A stretch of 64,000 bases of DNA. Source: Mycobacterium barrassiae. Lineage in GTDB: Bacteria; Actinomycetota; Actinomycetes; Mycobacteriales; Mycobacteriaceae. Below are positions 22,081 to 31,519 of this stretch, piece by piece (position 1 is the first letter of the stretch; each line of letters opens with the position of its first letter). The notes under the pieces were generated by a model that saw nothing but the letters and a program-made list of their open reading frames with translations, did no database searches and was not told where the DNA came from. Location: NCBI RefSeq assembly GCF_025822765.1, contig NZ_JACKUK010000014.1:62001-126000 (forward strand). The letters are read 5' to 3'. The position numbers and the translations under genes are program-made.

Positions 22081-24876
22081 ATGGTCATGGCAGAGGTCGG
22101 CGGACTGGAACCCATCGGTGCGGTACAGCGCACGAAGGTGGGTCGCGAAGCCACCGAGCCAATGCGCGAGGACATCAGGCTGCTGGGCACGATCCTCGGT
22201 GAAACCGTCCGTGAGCAGAACGGCGAGGACGTGTTCGACCTCGTCGAACGCGCTCGGGTGGAATCGTTCCGGGTGCGGCGCTCCGAGATCGACCGCGCCG
22301 AGCTCGCGTCCATGTTCGACGGCATCGACATCCACCAGGCCATCCCTGTCATCCGGGCGTTCACCCACTTCGCATTGCTGGCCAACGTCGCCGAGGACAT
22401 TCACCGTGAGCGCAGGCGGCAGATCCACGTCGCCGCGGGCGAGCCTCCACAGGACAGCAGCCTGGCCGCGACGTACGCCAAACTCGAATCGGCCGAACTC
22501 GATTCGGCGACGGTGGCCGACGCGCTCGCAGATGCACTGGTTTCACCGGTGATCACGGCGCATCCCACCGAGACGCGGCGGCGCACGGTCTTTGACACCC
22601 AGCACCGCATCACCCAACTGATGCGGCTGCGCATGAGGGGCCACCATCACACCGACGACGGCCGCGAGATCGAGCGTGAGCTGCGTCGCAACATTCTCAC
22701 GCTGTGGCAGACGGCACTGATCCGGTTGTCCCGGTTGAAGATTCAGGACGAGATCGAGACCGGCCTGCGCTATTACCCTGCGGCGTTCTTCGAGGTCGTG
22801 CCGCAGGTCAACGCCCAGGTGCGCAACGCGCTGCGATCACGGTGGCCCGATGCCGAACTGCTGAACAAGCCGATCCTGCGACCGGGCTCGTGGATCGGCG
22901 GTGACCGCGACGGCAACCCGAACGTCACCGCCGACGTGGTGCGGCTGGCGACGGGCGGTGCCGCCTATACCGCGCTGGAGCACTACTTCAACGAGATCAC
23001 GGCGCTCGAAGAGGAACTGTCGATGTCGGCGCGGCTGGTGAAGATCAGCGACGAGCTCGCTGCGCTCGCGGATCAATGTCATGAGCCCGCCCGCGCCGAC
23101 GAACCGTACCGGCGGGCACTGCGTGTCATCCACGCGCGGCTGACCGCCACCGCGAGCGAGATCCTCGACCGTCAACCTGAACACGTGCTCGACCTCGGAC
23201 TCGAGAGTTACGAGACGCCGGCCGAACTGTTGGCCGACCTGGACGTCGTCGACAACTCGCTGCGCGTGAACGGCAGCGCGGTGCTGGCCGACGACCGGCT
23301 GTCGCGGCTGCGGGAAGCCGTCCACGTCTTCGGGTTTCACCTGTCCGGCCTCGACATGCGGCAGAACTCCGAAGTACACGAGGAGGTTGTCGCCGAGCTG
23401 CTGGCGTGGGCCGGCGTGCACCCCGACTACCGGTCGCTGCCGGAACCCGACCGCGTCGAGTTGCTTGCCGCCGAAGTGGCCACGCGGCGGCCGCTCATCG
23501 GGGAGGGCGCCGAACTCTCCGAGTTAGCCCGCAAGGAACTCGACATCGTCGCCGCGGCCGCCCGCGCCGTGAAGGTGTTCGGCTCGCAGGCCGTGCCGAA
23601 CTACATCATCTCGATGTGTCAGTCGGTGTCGGACATGCTCGAGGCCGCTGTCCTGCTCAAGGAGGTCGGCCTGCTGGACGTCTCCGGACCGCACACCTAC
23701 ACACCCGTCGGCATCGTGCCGCTCTTCGAGACCATCGACGACCTGCAGCGCGGTTCGTCGATTCTCGAACAGGCCCTTGACCTTCCGGTGTATCGGGCCA
23801 TCGTGGCGGCGCGCGGGGACAGCCAGGAAGTGATGCTCGGCTACTCCGACTCCAACAAGGACGGCGGCTACCTCGCGGCGAACTGGGCGCTGTATCGCGC
23901 TGAACTCGACCTTGTCGAGTCGGCACGCAAGACGGGAATACGGTTGCGACTCTTTCACGGTCGCGGCGGGACCGTCGGTCGTGGCGGCGGACCCAGCTAC
24001 GATGCGATCCGCGCACAGCCTCCCGGCGCGGTGAACGGGTCACTCCGGATCACCGAGCAGGGTGAGGTCATCGCGGCCAAGTACGCCGAGCCGCAGACCG
24101 CCCACCGAAATCTCGAAACTCTGTTGGCCGCGACGCTGGAAGCCACGCTTTTGGACATCGAGGGCCTCGGCGACGCCGCCGGTCCCGCCTACGAGGTGCT
24201 CGACGACCTGGCGGCACGCGCACAGCGGGCGTACTCCGAATTGGTGCACGAGACACCGGGATTCGTCGAATACTTCAAGGCGTCGACACCGGTCAGCGAG
24301 ATCGGGGCGCTGAACATCGGAAGCCGACCGACCTCGCGTAAGCCCACCACCTCCATCTCCGACCTACGCGCCATCCCGTGGGTGCTGGCCTGGAGCCAGT
24401 CGCGGGTGATGCTGCCCGGGTGGTACGGCACCGGCACCGCGTTCGAGGGCTGGATCAACGAGGGCGACGGGCGGCTGGAGGTACTGCAGGATCTGTATCG
24501 ACGGTGGCCGTTCTTCCGCACCGTGTTGTCGAACATGGCGCAGGTGCTGGCGAAGGCCGATTTGGGTCTGGCGGCGCGCTACTCCGAGCTGGTCTCCGAT
24601 GGGCAGTTGCGGCGGCGGGTGTTCGACAAGATCGCCGACGAGTACACGCGCACGCTGCGGATGCACAAGCTCATCACCGGTCAGGAGGATCTGCTCGCCG
24701 ACAACCCGGCGCTGGCGCGGTCGGTCTTCAACCGGTTCCCTTACCTCGAGCCCCTCAACCATCTGCAGGTGGAGTTGTTGCGCCGCTACCGATCTGGCGA
24801 TGACGACGAACTGGTGCAGCGCGGCATCCTGCTCACGATGAGCGGGCTGGCGACCGCACTGCGCAACAGCGGCTAG
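22081..24876 (+). CDS. ppc: phosphoenolpyruvate carboxylase
   Basis: A 931-residue PEP carboxylase converting PEP and bicarbonate to oxaloacetate, an anaplerotic step fed by the adjacent glycolytic genes. The two active-site signatures are [14 protein letters not shown] (about residues 160-173) and [18 protein letters not shown] (about 583-600); the glycine-rich [15 protein letters not shown] follows at about 625, and the C-terminus NSG matches the family's allosteric-site ending. ATG 22087 is an alternative start. GATACT before the start is a weak -10. Confidence 0.97.
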   Translation: MVMAEVGGLEPIGAVQRTKVGREATEPMREDIRLLGTILGETVREQNGEDVFDLVERARVESFRVRRSEIDRAELASMFDGIDIHQAIPVIRAFTHFALLANVAEDIHRERRRQIHVAAGEPPQDSSLAATYAKLESAELDSATVADALADALVSPVITAHPTETRRRTVFDTQHRITQLMRLRMRGHHHTDDGREIERELRRNILTLWQTALIRLSRLKIQDEIETGLRYYPAAFFEVVPQVNAQVRNALRSRWPDAELLNKPILRPGSWIGGDRDGNPNVTADVVRLATGGAAYTALEHYFNEITALEEELSMSARLVKISDELAALADQCHEPARADEPYRRALRVIHARLTATASEILDRQPEHVLDLGLESYETPAELLADLDVVDNSLRVNGSAVLADDRLSRLREAVHVFGFHLSGLDMRQNSEVHEEVVAELLAWAGVHPDYRSLPEPDRVELLAAEVATRRPLIGEGAELSELARKELDIVAAAARAVKVFGSQAVPNYIISMCQSVSDMLEAAVLLKEVGLLDVSGPHTYTPVGIVPLFETIDDLQRGSSILEQALDLPVYRAIVAARGDSQEVMLGYSDSNKDGGYLAANWALYRAELDLVESARKTGIRLRLFHGRGGTVGRGGGPSYDAIRAQPPGAVNGSLRITEQGEVIAAKYAEPQTAHRNLETLLAATLEATLLDIEGLGDAAGPAYEVLDDLAARAQRAYSELVHETPGFVEYFKASTPVSEIGALNIGSRPTSRKPTTSISDLRAIPWVLAWSQSRVMLPGWYGTGTAFEGWINEGDGRLEVLQDLYRRWPFFRTVLSNMAQVLAKADLGLAARYSELVSDGQLRRRVFDKIADEYTRTLRMHKLITGQEDLLADNPALARSVFNRFPYLEPLNHLQVELLRRYRSGDDDELVQRGILLTMSGLATALRNSG

Positions 24877-24885
24877 GACACCCGG

Positions 24886-25179
24886 CTAGTACGCCGCGCT
24901 GTCGCGGGCCTTCTCGAGCGCGGCGATCAGCGCGTCGACTTCGGCGCGCTTCTCCGCGGGCACGATCAGGGAGTAGAACGTCCCCACGTTGACGGTTAGC
25001 TGAAGCAGTTCTTCCCGCTCACCACCGAAGAGCTTCTTCCGACGGCTGATCTCCTTGATGTCGGTGCCCGCATATTTGTCTGCGGGGTTGCGGCCCCGCG
25101 AGGTGTTGGCCCGCAGCTTCTCGACCCAGTTGCCGTCGACCACGATGCTCTCGCCGTTGATCCCGTCGATCCGAAACAT
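24886..25179 (-). CDS. hypothetical protein, 97 aa
   Basis: A soluble 97-residue protein with a strand-rich N-terminus (FRIDGINGESIVVDGNWVEK), a basic middle (KEISRRKKLFGGERE) and a C-terminal helix, EKRAEVDALIAALEKAR. The layout resembles small bacterial PH-like domains that end in one helix, but similarity is too low to assign. Convergent with ppc (nine bases between stops) and possibly last gene of the P450 transcript, 56 bases behind it. Confidence 0.65.
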   Translation of the reverse strand: MFRIDGINGESIVVDGNWVEKLRANTSRGRNPADKYAGTDIKEISRRKKLFGGEREELLQLTVNVGTFYSLIVPAEKRAEVDALIAALEKARDSAAY

Positions 25180-25235
25180 CCGGCGATCCTATCGGCCTAG
25201 GCGGGGTGAAGCTGGGTGAACGCCCTCGTGGAAGA

Positions 25236-26519
25236 TTACGTTCGGGCGTACGCGATGGGGCATTCATCGGCAGCGCGCGCGACGCCGCCGATCTGTGCGG
25301 GCACCGGCCGCGGGTAGCCAGTCCATCCCGGTGACATCTCGAATGTGTTGAGCAGACACGTCATTGCCGCACTCATGGCCGCCAGCGAGAACGGTTGCGC
25401 GGGGCATGAGTGCTTGCCGTGTCCGAATGCCGTCACAAGTACGGGGGAGGGCAGGGCTGCCGCATCGACGAGGCGGTGGCGCTGCCAGCGATCAGGGTCC
25501 CAGACTTCCAGGCCCGGTGCCGCCGAGGTGTTCAGTAGCGGCAGTAGCGTGGCGATGGTCCAGCCGGCGGGGACGTGGTAGACCACGTCGCCGGTGTCGA
25601 GGTCGACGGGTGCCAGTACCGCCCGCGACATGATGGATCGCTGTGCCAGCCGGGTGCTCTCCAGCGCACATCGCTGGGCGAACTCGCTGTCGCCTGCGGC
25701 CACGCGCTGTCGTTGTTCGGGGTGCTCGAGCAGGTCGACCAGCGCCCAGCCGAGCGCGGCCATCAGGTTGGACATCGACGCGATATGGATGAGCGCGACG
25801 TCGAGTGCGATACCGCGCAGCCGCACAGCATCCGGTTCCGAGGACCACGCATTGACGATGCGGCCGAACAGATCGCTTTCATTGGAATCCGATGCCCGCA
25901 TGGAGGTTTCGATGACCGCGACGATGTCCGCGAGGGCGGCCCGCTCAGCCTGCTTGTCCGCGGCCGCGACGGCCGCCATGGCGTCGGGATGCACGAACGC
26001 ATCCGAACCGTCGAGGGTCTCGAAGGCCTCGACCAGACGTTCGAACGCGGTTCCCTCGCTACAACCGGGTCCCGCCCAGGAGGCCAGGCCCATGCGGTGC
26101 CCGAGACGGCGGGTGAGGGCGAACAGATCCACGGTCCCCTCGTCGCCCAGCTCGGCCACCGTCTGGATCAATGCATGGTCGAGGTTCGCGAGATAGGAGG
26201 CCACGTCGTCGCGGCGGAACAACGACGTCGGGAGAATGCGCCTGCCATCGAAGATGTCGTCGGGGAGTTTTCGTCGCAGCATCAGGTAGTCGGCGACGCC
26301 CTTGCTCGACGTCTCCTCGGGAAGCCGGTAGAACGCTTCGACGCCGGCCGGGGAGAACGTGAACAGGTAATGGTCGTCGCCACTGTGGACGGCGAAGGTG
26401 TCGCCGTATCGGGCGCGCGCTGCGGCGATGGTGGCGACCGCGTCGTCGACGGACACGTCCCACGGAAGGCCGACGCCCTCGGCGACCGGGGGCTTGGGAA
26501 CCGGGTGGCTCTCGGGCAC
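25236..26519 (-). CDS. cytochrome P450 with an unusual I-helix
   Basis: A 427-residue P450. The heme-thiolate loop is FGHGKHSCPAQ with Cys372 and the K-helix ExxR is ESTR (287-290). The I-helix segment HIASMSNLMAALGW (about 245-258) lacks the usual acid-threonine pair that delivers protons to bound dioxygen, so the reaction may be atypical or the enzyme may use peroxide or act on NO-like ligands. No adjacent ferredoxin. GTG start shares a base with the stop of the upstream helical-protein gene (TAGTG), so they are co-translated. CYP family cannot be given from sequence alone. Confidence 0.85.
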   Translation of the reverse strand: MPESHPVPKPPVAEGVGLPWDVSVDDAVATIAAARARYGDTFAVHSGDDHYLFTFSPAGVEAFYRLPEETSSKGVADYLMLRRKLPDDIFDGRRILPTSLFRRDDVASYLANLDHALIQTVAELGDEGTVDLFALTRRLGHRMGLASWAGPGCSEGTAFERLVEAFETLDGSDAFVHPDAMAAVAAADKQAERAALADIVAVIETSMRASDSNESDLFGRIVNAWSSEPDAVRLRGIALDVALIHIASMSNLMAALGWALVDLLEHPEQRQRVAAGDSEFAQRCALESTRLAQRSIMSRAVLAPVDLDTGDVVYHVPAGWTIATLLPLLNTSAAPGLEVWDPDRWQRHRLVDAAALPSPVLVTAFGHGKHSCPAQPFSLAAMSAAMTCLLNTFEMSPGWTGYPRPVPAQIGGVARAADECPIAYART

Positions 26520-26905
26520 TAGAGACCGGTGGTCTTGCGCACCTTGTTGACCGCGCCGCGGACCACCTGTTCGGTCGCGGCCAAGGGGGAGATCACGGAT
26601 TCGCCGAGACCCACGATGCGTTCGACGCGATCGACGATGCCCTCGAGGCGATCGACCATCGCGATGAGACGCGGCGCGAGTTCGTTGATGCGGCTGATCG
26701 TGTCGTTGAACCTCTCCAGCGTCGTGTCGAGCTTCTCGGTCGACTTGTCGAGGTCGACGAGCGTCTCGCTCAGTCCCTCGAGGATGGTGTCGACCTGCTC
26801 GACCGTGACGTCGGCGTTCAGTGCAGCCTGTGCCAGTTTCTGGATCCGTTCCCGGCCACTTCGCGGGGCGGGCTTACCAACACCCTTGTCTGCCATGACG
26901 GTCAT
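26519..26905 (-). CDS. helical heptad-rich protein (Rv1444c-like position)
   Basis: A 128-residue protein, ATG 26905 (or 26896, MADKG). From about residue 25 it is a continuous amphipathic helix: VEQVDTILEGLSETLVDLDK, then a long DRLEGIVDRVERIVGLGESV stretch, similar in style to phasins and to methyl-accepting helical bundles. M. tuberculosis has a comparable unknown protein, Rv1444c, next to the pgl gene. Function unknown. Coupled to the P450 gene downstream. Confidence 0.65.
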   Translation of the reverse strand: MTVMADKGVGKPAPRSGRERIQKLAQAALNADVTVEQVDTILEGLSETLVDLDKSTEKLDTTLERFNDTISRINELAPRLIAMVDRLEGIVDRVERIVGLGESVISPLAATEQVVRGAVNKVRKTTGL

Positions 26906-26956
26906 TGGACCACACGCGCGGGAACCGCCGAGGCGGACTGGTCGTCTGACTCTGAT

Positions 26957-27109
26957 GTGACGACGCGCAGAGGGAACACGACATCGCGCCAATGTCCGAG
27001 TGATTCGTGGCGCAGGACCGACGCGCCTGACGCGACCAGCCGGCGCCCCGACTACGACGCAGGCTTCCGGGATGGCGAGCGGGATCGCCGGGCCGACAAG
27101 CGGGGTTAG
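26957..27109 (+). CDS. possible small arginine-rich protein
   Basis: A 50-codon frame from GTG 26957 (MTTRRGNTTS) ending DAGFRDGERDRRADKRG before TAG at 27107. It is in the 209-base gap between the helical-protein gene and pgl, on the opposite strand to both. The C-terminal half has GC-rich third positions and a natural charged tail. No ribosome site or homologue could be checked; it may be chance. Confidence 0.3.
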   Translation: MTTRRGNTTSRQCPSDSWRRTDAPDATSRRPDYDAGFRDGERDRRADKRG

Positions 27110-27114
27110 GGCCG

Positions 27115-27852
27115 CTACAGCTTGGACGCGGCTGCCTCGTCGAGCAGCCACACGGTCGCCTCACGACCGACCGCCCCTGCGGCGGGCAAGTCGACGGGCT
27201 CAGCGCCCCCGATGGCCGCCGCAACGGCGTCGGCCTTCGCCTCGCCCGACACCACCAACCACACCTCGCGGGACCGCTGCACAGCGGGCAGTGTCAACGT
27301 GATCCGCCGCGGCGGCGGCTTGGGGGAGTCGGTCACGCCGACCACCATCCGGGTGGTTTCGCGAACCGCCGGGGTGTCGGGGAACAGCGAGTTGATGTGT
27401 CCCTCGCCGCCCATGCCGAGCAGATGGACATCGAAATCAGGTGTCGGCTGGTCGTCGTCGGCGTACTCGGCCACCACCTGCGCATACGCCGCCGCGGCCG
27501 CATCGAGGTCGTCGCCGAACGCGCCGCCGCTCGGTGCCATCGCGTGCACGTTGGCTGCGGGGATGCCGACGTGGTCGATCAGCGCCTCGCGGGCCTGCTT
27601 CTCGTTGCGCTCATCGTCGTCCGCGGGCACGAAGCGGTCGTCGCCCCAGAACAGCTGGACCTTGGACCAATCGATTCCGGCACCCTGCTCACGGACCCGC
27701 TTCAGCAGTCCGGTCCCGGTGCCGCCGCCGGTCAGCACGATGAGCGCGCGTCCCCGTTGGCTGATCGCATCGGTGATCGCGGCCACCAACCGGTCGCCGG
27801 CGGCGGCGACCAAAGCAGCTGTGTCCGGGTACTTTTCGACGACTGTGCTCAT
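27115..27852 (-). CDS. pgl: 6-phosphogluconolactonase
   Basis: A 245-residue 6-phosphogluconolactonase (also called devB) hydrolysing the lactone made by glucose-6-phosphate dehydrogenase. Family segments are [33 protein letters not shown] and [19 protein letters not shown] 27852 overlaps the opcA stop by four bases (ATGA); any longer reading frame upstream is antisense-type noise within opcA. Last gene of the tkt-tal-zwf-opcA-pgl operon. Confidence 0.95.
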   Translation of the reverse strand: MSTVVEKYPDTAALVAAAGDRLVAAITDAISQRGRALIVLTGGGTGTGLLKRVREQGAGIDWSKVQLFWGDDRFVPADDDERNEKQAREALIDHVGIPAANVHAMAPSGGAFGDDLDAAAAAYAQVVAEYADDDQPTPDFDVHLLGMGGEGHINSLFPDTPAVRETTRMVVGVTDSPKPPPRRITLTLPAVQRSREVWLVVSGEAKADAVAAAIGGAEPVDLPAAGAVGREATVWLLDEAAASKL

Positions 27853-28760
27853 ACGTACTGCACCTTCTCGATTCCCTGCAGGGCCTCGTGGTAGATCTCG
27901 TCGGCGTCGAGCCTGCGCAGGTCCTCGGCGAGGCATTCCTTGGCCTCCCTGCGAGCCAACGGGATCAGCGAGTCCGGCTTCGCGGTCCTGCTGATCGTCG
28001 CCGTCACCCCGTTCTGCGGCCGGCGCAGCGTGATGGTCTCGGTGTTGCGGATCAGCTCCACCTTCAGTTCGCCGACCACCCTCTGCACGGGACCGTCGAT
28101 CCGCGTCGCCAGCCAACCGGCGAGAACATCCAACGACGGTTCGTCGCGCAGGCCCGACACCACCGCTGACGTGACGGGCTCAAAAGGAGGCTGATCGAGT
28201 GCCGCCGTCAGGAGTGCGCGCCAGTAGGTGATGCGAGCCCACGCCAGATCGGTGTCTCCGGACGTGTACCCGGCCAGGCGACTCTTGATCGCGCGCATCG
28301 GGTCGGCGCAGTCCGTGGCATTGGTGATCCGCCGAACCGCCAAGTGCCCCAGCGGGTCCCGCGCCGGAACATCGGGACCGCCCGCCGGCCACCAGGCCAC
28401 CACCGGGGTATCGGGCAACAGGAACGGCAGCACGACGCTGTTGGCGTGGTCAGCCATCTCGCCGTGCAGATGAAGGGCGACAACCTCACCCGCCCCTGCG
28501 TCGGCGCCGACACGCAGCTGCGCATCCAGCCGAGGTCGCTCCGCATTCCGATCGCCGGCGACCACGACGATCACCCGGCACGGGTGCTCACGGCTGGCGA
28601 AGTTGGCCGCCTCGATGGCGTCCTCGAGCAGCTCGTCCGTGTGCAGCGAGATGACAAGGGTGAGCACGCGGCTCAGCGTGATCGCGCCGCCCTCTTCGCG
28701 GAGTCCGGTGATCTTCTTGTTGATGTCGTTGGTGTTCGTATCGGGCAGGTCGACGATCAT
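27849..28760 (-). CDS. opcA: glucose-6-phosphate dehydrogenase assembly protein OpcA
   Basis: A 303-residue OpcA, which allosterically activates or helps assemble Zwf; in cyanobacteria it is a redox-linked effector. It has the N-terminal regulatory lobe ([13 protein letters not shown], then [12 protein letters not shown]) and the conserved [16 protein letters not shown]. Starts ATG 28760, preceded by a purine-rich repeat that contains GAGGAGG. Position between zwf and pgl is conserved in actinobacteria. Confidence 0.93.
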   Translation of the reverse strand: MIVDLPDTNTNDINKKITGLREEGGAITLSRVLTLVISLHTDELLEDAIEAANFASREHPCRVIVVVAGDRNAERPRLDAQLRVGADAGAGEVVALHLHGEMADHANSVVLPFLLPDTPVVAWWPAGGPDVPARDPLGHLAVRRITNATDCADPMRAIKSRLAGYTSGDTDLAWARITYWRALLTAALDQPPFEPVTSAVVSGLRDEPSLDVLAGWLATRIDGPVQRVVGELKVELIRNTETITLRRPQNGVTATISRTAKPDSLIPLARREAKECLAEDLRRLDADEIYHEALQGIEKVQYV

Positions 28761-28770
28761 TTCGGCTCGA

Positions 28771-28806
28771 CGCCTCCTCGCTCCGCTCCTCGCTGCGTTC
28801 CTCGCG
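28771..28806 (-). repeat. three degenerate 12-bp units before opcA
   Basis: The 97-base gap between zwf and opcA contains three head-to-tail 12-base units (28771-28782, 28783-28794, 28795-28806), on the transcript of type GCGAGGAGCGGA. The most 3' unit supplies the opcA ribosome site GAGGAGG. The remaining bases to the zwf stop (28807-28857) show no gene. Confidence 0.6.
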
Positions 28807-28857
28807 CCGAGGGCGCTGCGGTACTCACTGCGATGCTCGCTCGTCGTCGCCTTCGCG

Positions 28858-30384
28858 TCACGGCCGCCTCCATTCCCTGCCCATGCGGTGCAACATCTCG
28901 TCGGCGGACGCAGGTCCCCAGGTACCGGACTCGTATGCTTCGGGTTTGCCGTGCGACGCCCAGTAGTCCAGCACCGGATCCAGTATTTCCCAGGAGAATT
29001 CGACCTCGCGGTTCACCGGGAACAACGACGGCTCGCCAAGCAGTACGTCGAGGATCAGGCGTTCATAGGCCTCGGGGGAGTCCTCGGCGAACGCCGAGCC
29101 GTACGAGAAGTCCATGTTCACGTCGCGGACTTCCATGGCACTGCCCGGGACCTTGGAGCCGAATCTCGTGGTGATGCCTTCGTCGGGCTGAACCCGGATC
29201 ACCAACGCGTTCTGCCCGAGTTCCTCGGTCATCGTCTTGTCGAAGGGCAGGTGCGGGGCCCGCTTGAAGATCAGCGCGATCTCGGTGACCCTGCGGCCCA
29301 AGCGTTTTCCGGTGCGAAGGAAGAACGGCACCCCGGCCCATCGGCGGGTGTCGATCTCGAGGGCGATCGCCGCGTACGTCTCGGTGGTCGAATCCTTGGA
29401 GAAGCCCTCCTCCTCGAGCAGGCCGACCACCTTCTCGCTGCCCTGCCATCCCGCGGCGTACTGACCGCGCGCCGTGGTCTGGTCCAGCGGCTGCATCACC
29501 TGGGTGGCGGAGAGCACCTTGATCTTCTCGGCCTGCAACTCGCCGGGTCCGAAGTTGACGGGCTCCTCCATCGCGGTCAGCGCCATCAGCTGCAGCAGGT
29601 GATTCTGGATGACGTCACGGGCCGCGCCGACACCGTCGTAATAGCCGCCGCGGCCACCGAGGCCGATGTCCTCGGCCATGGTGATCTGGACGCTGTCGAC
29701 GTAGTTGTTGTTCCAGATCGGTTCATACAACTCGTTCGCGAAACGCAGCGCCAGGATGTTCTGGACCGTCTCCTTGCCGAGGTAGTGGTCGATGCGGAAC
29801 ACCGACTCCTCGGGAAACACACTGTTGACCACTGCGTTGAGATCTCGTGCGCTGGCCAGGTCGTGCCCGAACGGCTTCTCGATGACCACCCTGCTCCACG
29901 AGCCCTCGCGTTGATTGGCCAGCCCCGACTGCTTGAGCTGTTCGCACACCACGGGGAACGCGTTCGGTGGGATCGACAGGTAGAAGGCGTGGTTGCCGCC
30001 GGTGCCGCGTTCAGCGTCCAGCTTCTGCAGCGTCTCGGCGAGCCGCTCGTAGCCCTTTGGGTCGTCAAAGGTGCCCTGGGCGAATCGAATTCCCTCCGCC
30101 AAGCGGTCCCAGACTTCCTGACGGAACGGCGTACGGGCGTGCGCCTGGACGGCCTCATAGACCAGCTTGGCGAAATCCTCGTCCGCCCAGTCGCGCCGGG
30201 CGAACCCGACGAGGGCGAAGTTGGCCGGCAGCAGCCCCCGGTTGGCGAGGTCGTAGATCGCCGGCATCAACTTCTTGCGCGCCAGGTCACCCGTCACACC
30301 GAAGATGACCACCGCGCAGGGGCCTGCGATGTGGGGCATCCGCTTGTCGCGCTTGTCGCGCAGCGGATTGCGCCACTCGCTCAT
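28858..30384 (-). CDS. zwf: glucose-6-phosphate 1-dehydrogenase
   Basis: A 508-residue G6PD, the entry enzyme of the oxidative pentose phosphate pathway producing NADPH. Coenzyme site [14 protein letters not shown] is near residue 29 and the active-site signature [13 protein letters not shown] near 195. The start ATG 30384 overlaps the tal stop (ATGA); the frame remains open further upstream but that part lies antisense to nothing known and inside tal. Corresponds to zwf2. Confidence 0.97.
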   Translation of the reverse strand: MSEWRNPLRDKRDKRMPHIAGPCAVVIFGVTGDLARKKLMPAIYDLANRGLLPANFALVGFARRDWADEDFAKLVYEAVQAHARTPFRQEVWDRLAEGIRFAQGTFDDPKGYERLAETLQKLDAERGTGGNHAFYLSIPPNAFPVVCEQLKQSGLANQREGSWSRVVIEKPFGHDLASARDLNAVVNSVFPEESVFRIDHYLGKETVQNILALRFANELYEPIWNNNYVDSVQITMAEDIGLGGRGGYYDGVGAARDVIQNHLLQLMALTAMEEPVNFGPGELQAEKIKVLSATQVMQPLDQTTARGQYAAGWQGSEKVVGLLEEEGFSKDSTTETYAAIALEIDTRRWAGVPFFLRTGKRLGRRVTEIALIFKRAPHLPFDKTMTEELGQNALVIRVQPDEGITTRFGSKVPGSAMEVRDVNMDFSYGSAFAEDSPEAYERLILDVLLGEPSLFPVNREVEFSWEILDPVLDYWASHGKPEAYESGTWGPASADEMLHRMGREWRRP

Positions 30385-31499
30385 TTCTTGGCGACGTCGA
30401 GCTGACCCTGCGTCGCTTCGAGAAGTTCTAGCCATGACTTCTCGAACTTCTCCACACCCTCGTCTTCGAGGACCCTGAAGACATCCGGCAGATCGATGCC
30501 GACAGCGTCGAGCTTGTCGAACACCGCCTGTGCCTCGCCGGCCGTTCCGGTGACGGTGTCTCCGGTGATGACGCCGTGGTCGGCCACGGCCTCGATCGTC
30601 TTCTCCGGCATGGTGTTCACGGTGTTGGGCGCGACGAGCTCGGTGACATACAGGGTGTCGGAGTAGTCCGGGTTCTTCACACCGGTCGACGCCCACAGCG
30701 GCCGCTGGACCCGCGCGCCGTCGGCCTTGAGAGCCGCGTAACGCGAACCGCCGAGGAACACCTCTTCGTATGCGGCGTAGGCGAGTCGGGCGTTGGCCAC
30801 CCCCGCCTTACCGCGCAGTGCGAGCGCTTCATCGGATCCGATCTTCTCCAGCCGATTGTCGATCTCGGTGTCCACCCGCGACACGAAGAACGATGCGACC
30901 GAATGGATCTTGGAGATGTCGTGGCCGGCCTCCTTGGCCTTCTCCAAGCCCTGGAGATACGCGTCCATCACCAGGCGGTGGCGCTCGACGGAGAAGATCA
31001 GCGTGACGTTTACCGAAATGCCTTCGGCGAGAACAGAGGCAATGGCTGGAATGCCGGCTTCGGTGGCGGGGATCTTGATCAGCAGGTTGGGCCGGTCGAC
31101 GATCTTCCACAGCTCGATGGCCTGCAGGATCGTCTTGTCGGTGTCGTGCGCCAGCCGCGGGTCGACCTCGATCGACACCCGGCCGTCGACACCGTCGGAC
31201 AACTCGTACTGCTTGGCCAGCACGTCGCAGGCGTTGCGCACGTCGTCGGTGGTGACGGTGCGGATGGTCGCGTCGACGTCGGCGCCGCGCTCAGCCAGCT
31301 CCTTGACCTGATCGTCGTAGGCGTTGCCCTTGGACAGCGCCGCCTGGAAGATCGACGGGTTGGTGGTCACTCCGACGACGCTGCGGGTGTCGATGAGCTC
31401 CTGCAGGTTGCCGGTTTGCAGCCGGTCTCGTGACAGGTCGTCGAGCCACACGGAGACGCCTGCGGCGCTCAAGGCGGCCAGATTCGGGTTCTGCGTCAT
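30381..31499 (-). CDS. tal: transaldolase
   Basis: A 372-residue transaldolase of the longer actinobacterial type, moving a dihydroxyacetone unit between sugar phosphates. The N-terminal motif [15 protein letters not shown] and the Schiff-base lysine in [11 protein letters not shown] are present, followed by [12 protein letters not shown]. Start ATG 31499 is 20 bases after the tkt stop. Co-transcribed with tkt and zwf. Confidence 0.97.
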   Translation of the reverse strand: MTQNPNLAALSAAGVSVWLDDLSRDRLQTGNLQELIDTRSVVGVTTNPSIFQAALSKGNAYDDQVKELAERGADVDATIRTVTTDDVRNACDVLAKQYELSDGVDGRVSIEVDPRLAHDTDKTILQAIELWKIVDRPNLLIKIPATEAGIPAIASVLAEGISVNVTLIFSVERHRLVMDAYLQGLEKAKEAGHDISKIHSVASFFVSRVDTEIDNRLEKIGSDEALALRGKAGVANARLAYAAYEEVFLGGSRYAALKADGARVQRPLWASTGVKNPDYSDTLYVTELVAPNTVNTMPEKTIEAVADHGVITGDTVTGTAGEAQAVFDKLDAVGIDLPDVFRVLEDEGVEKFEKSWLELLEATQGQLDVAKK

Positions 31500-31519
31500 G
31501 ATGTTCGCCCTTCTTCGGT

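Noticed and set aside
20886-22400. 504-codon minus-strand frame opposite tpiA, secG and ppc
   Set aside because: Crosses three real genes and an intergenic gap; composition mirrors the sense strand.
28603-30405. 600-codon frame opposite zwf/opcA
   Set aside because: Antisense to two well-defined enzymes; no domain and no ribosome site.
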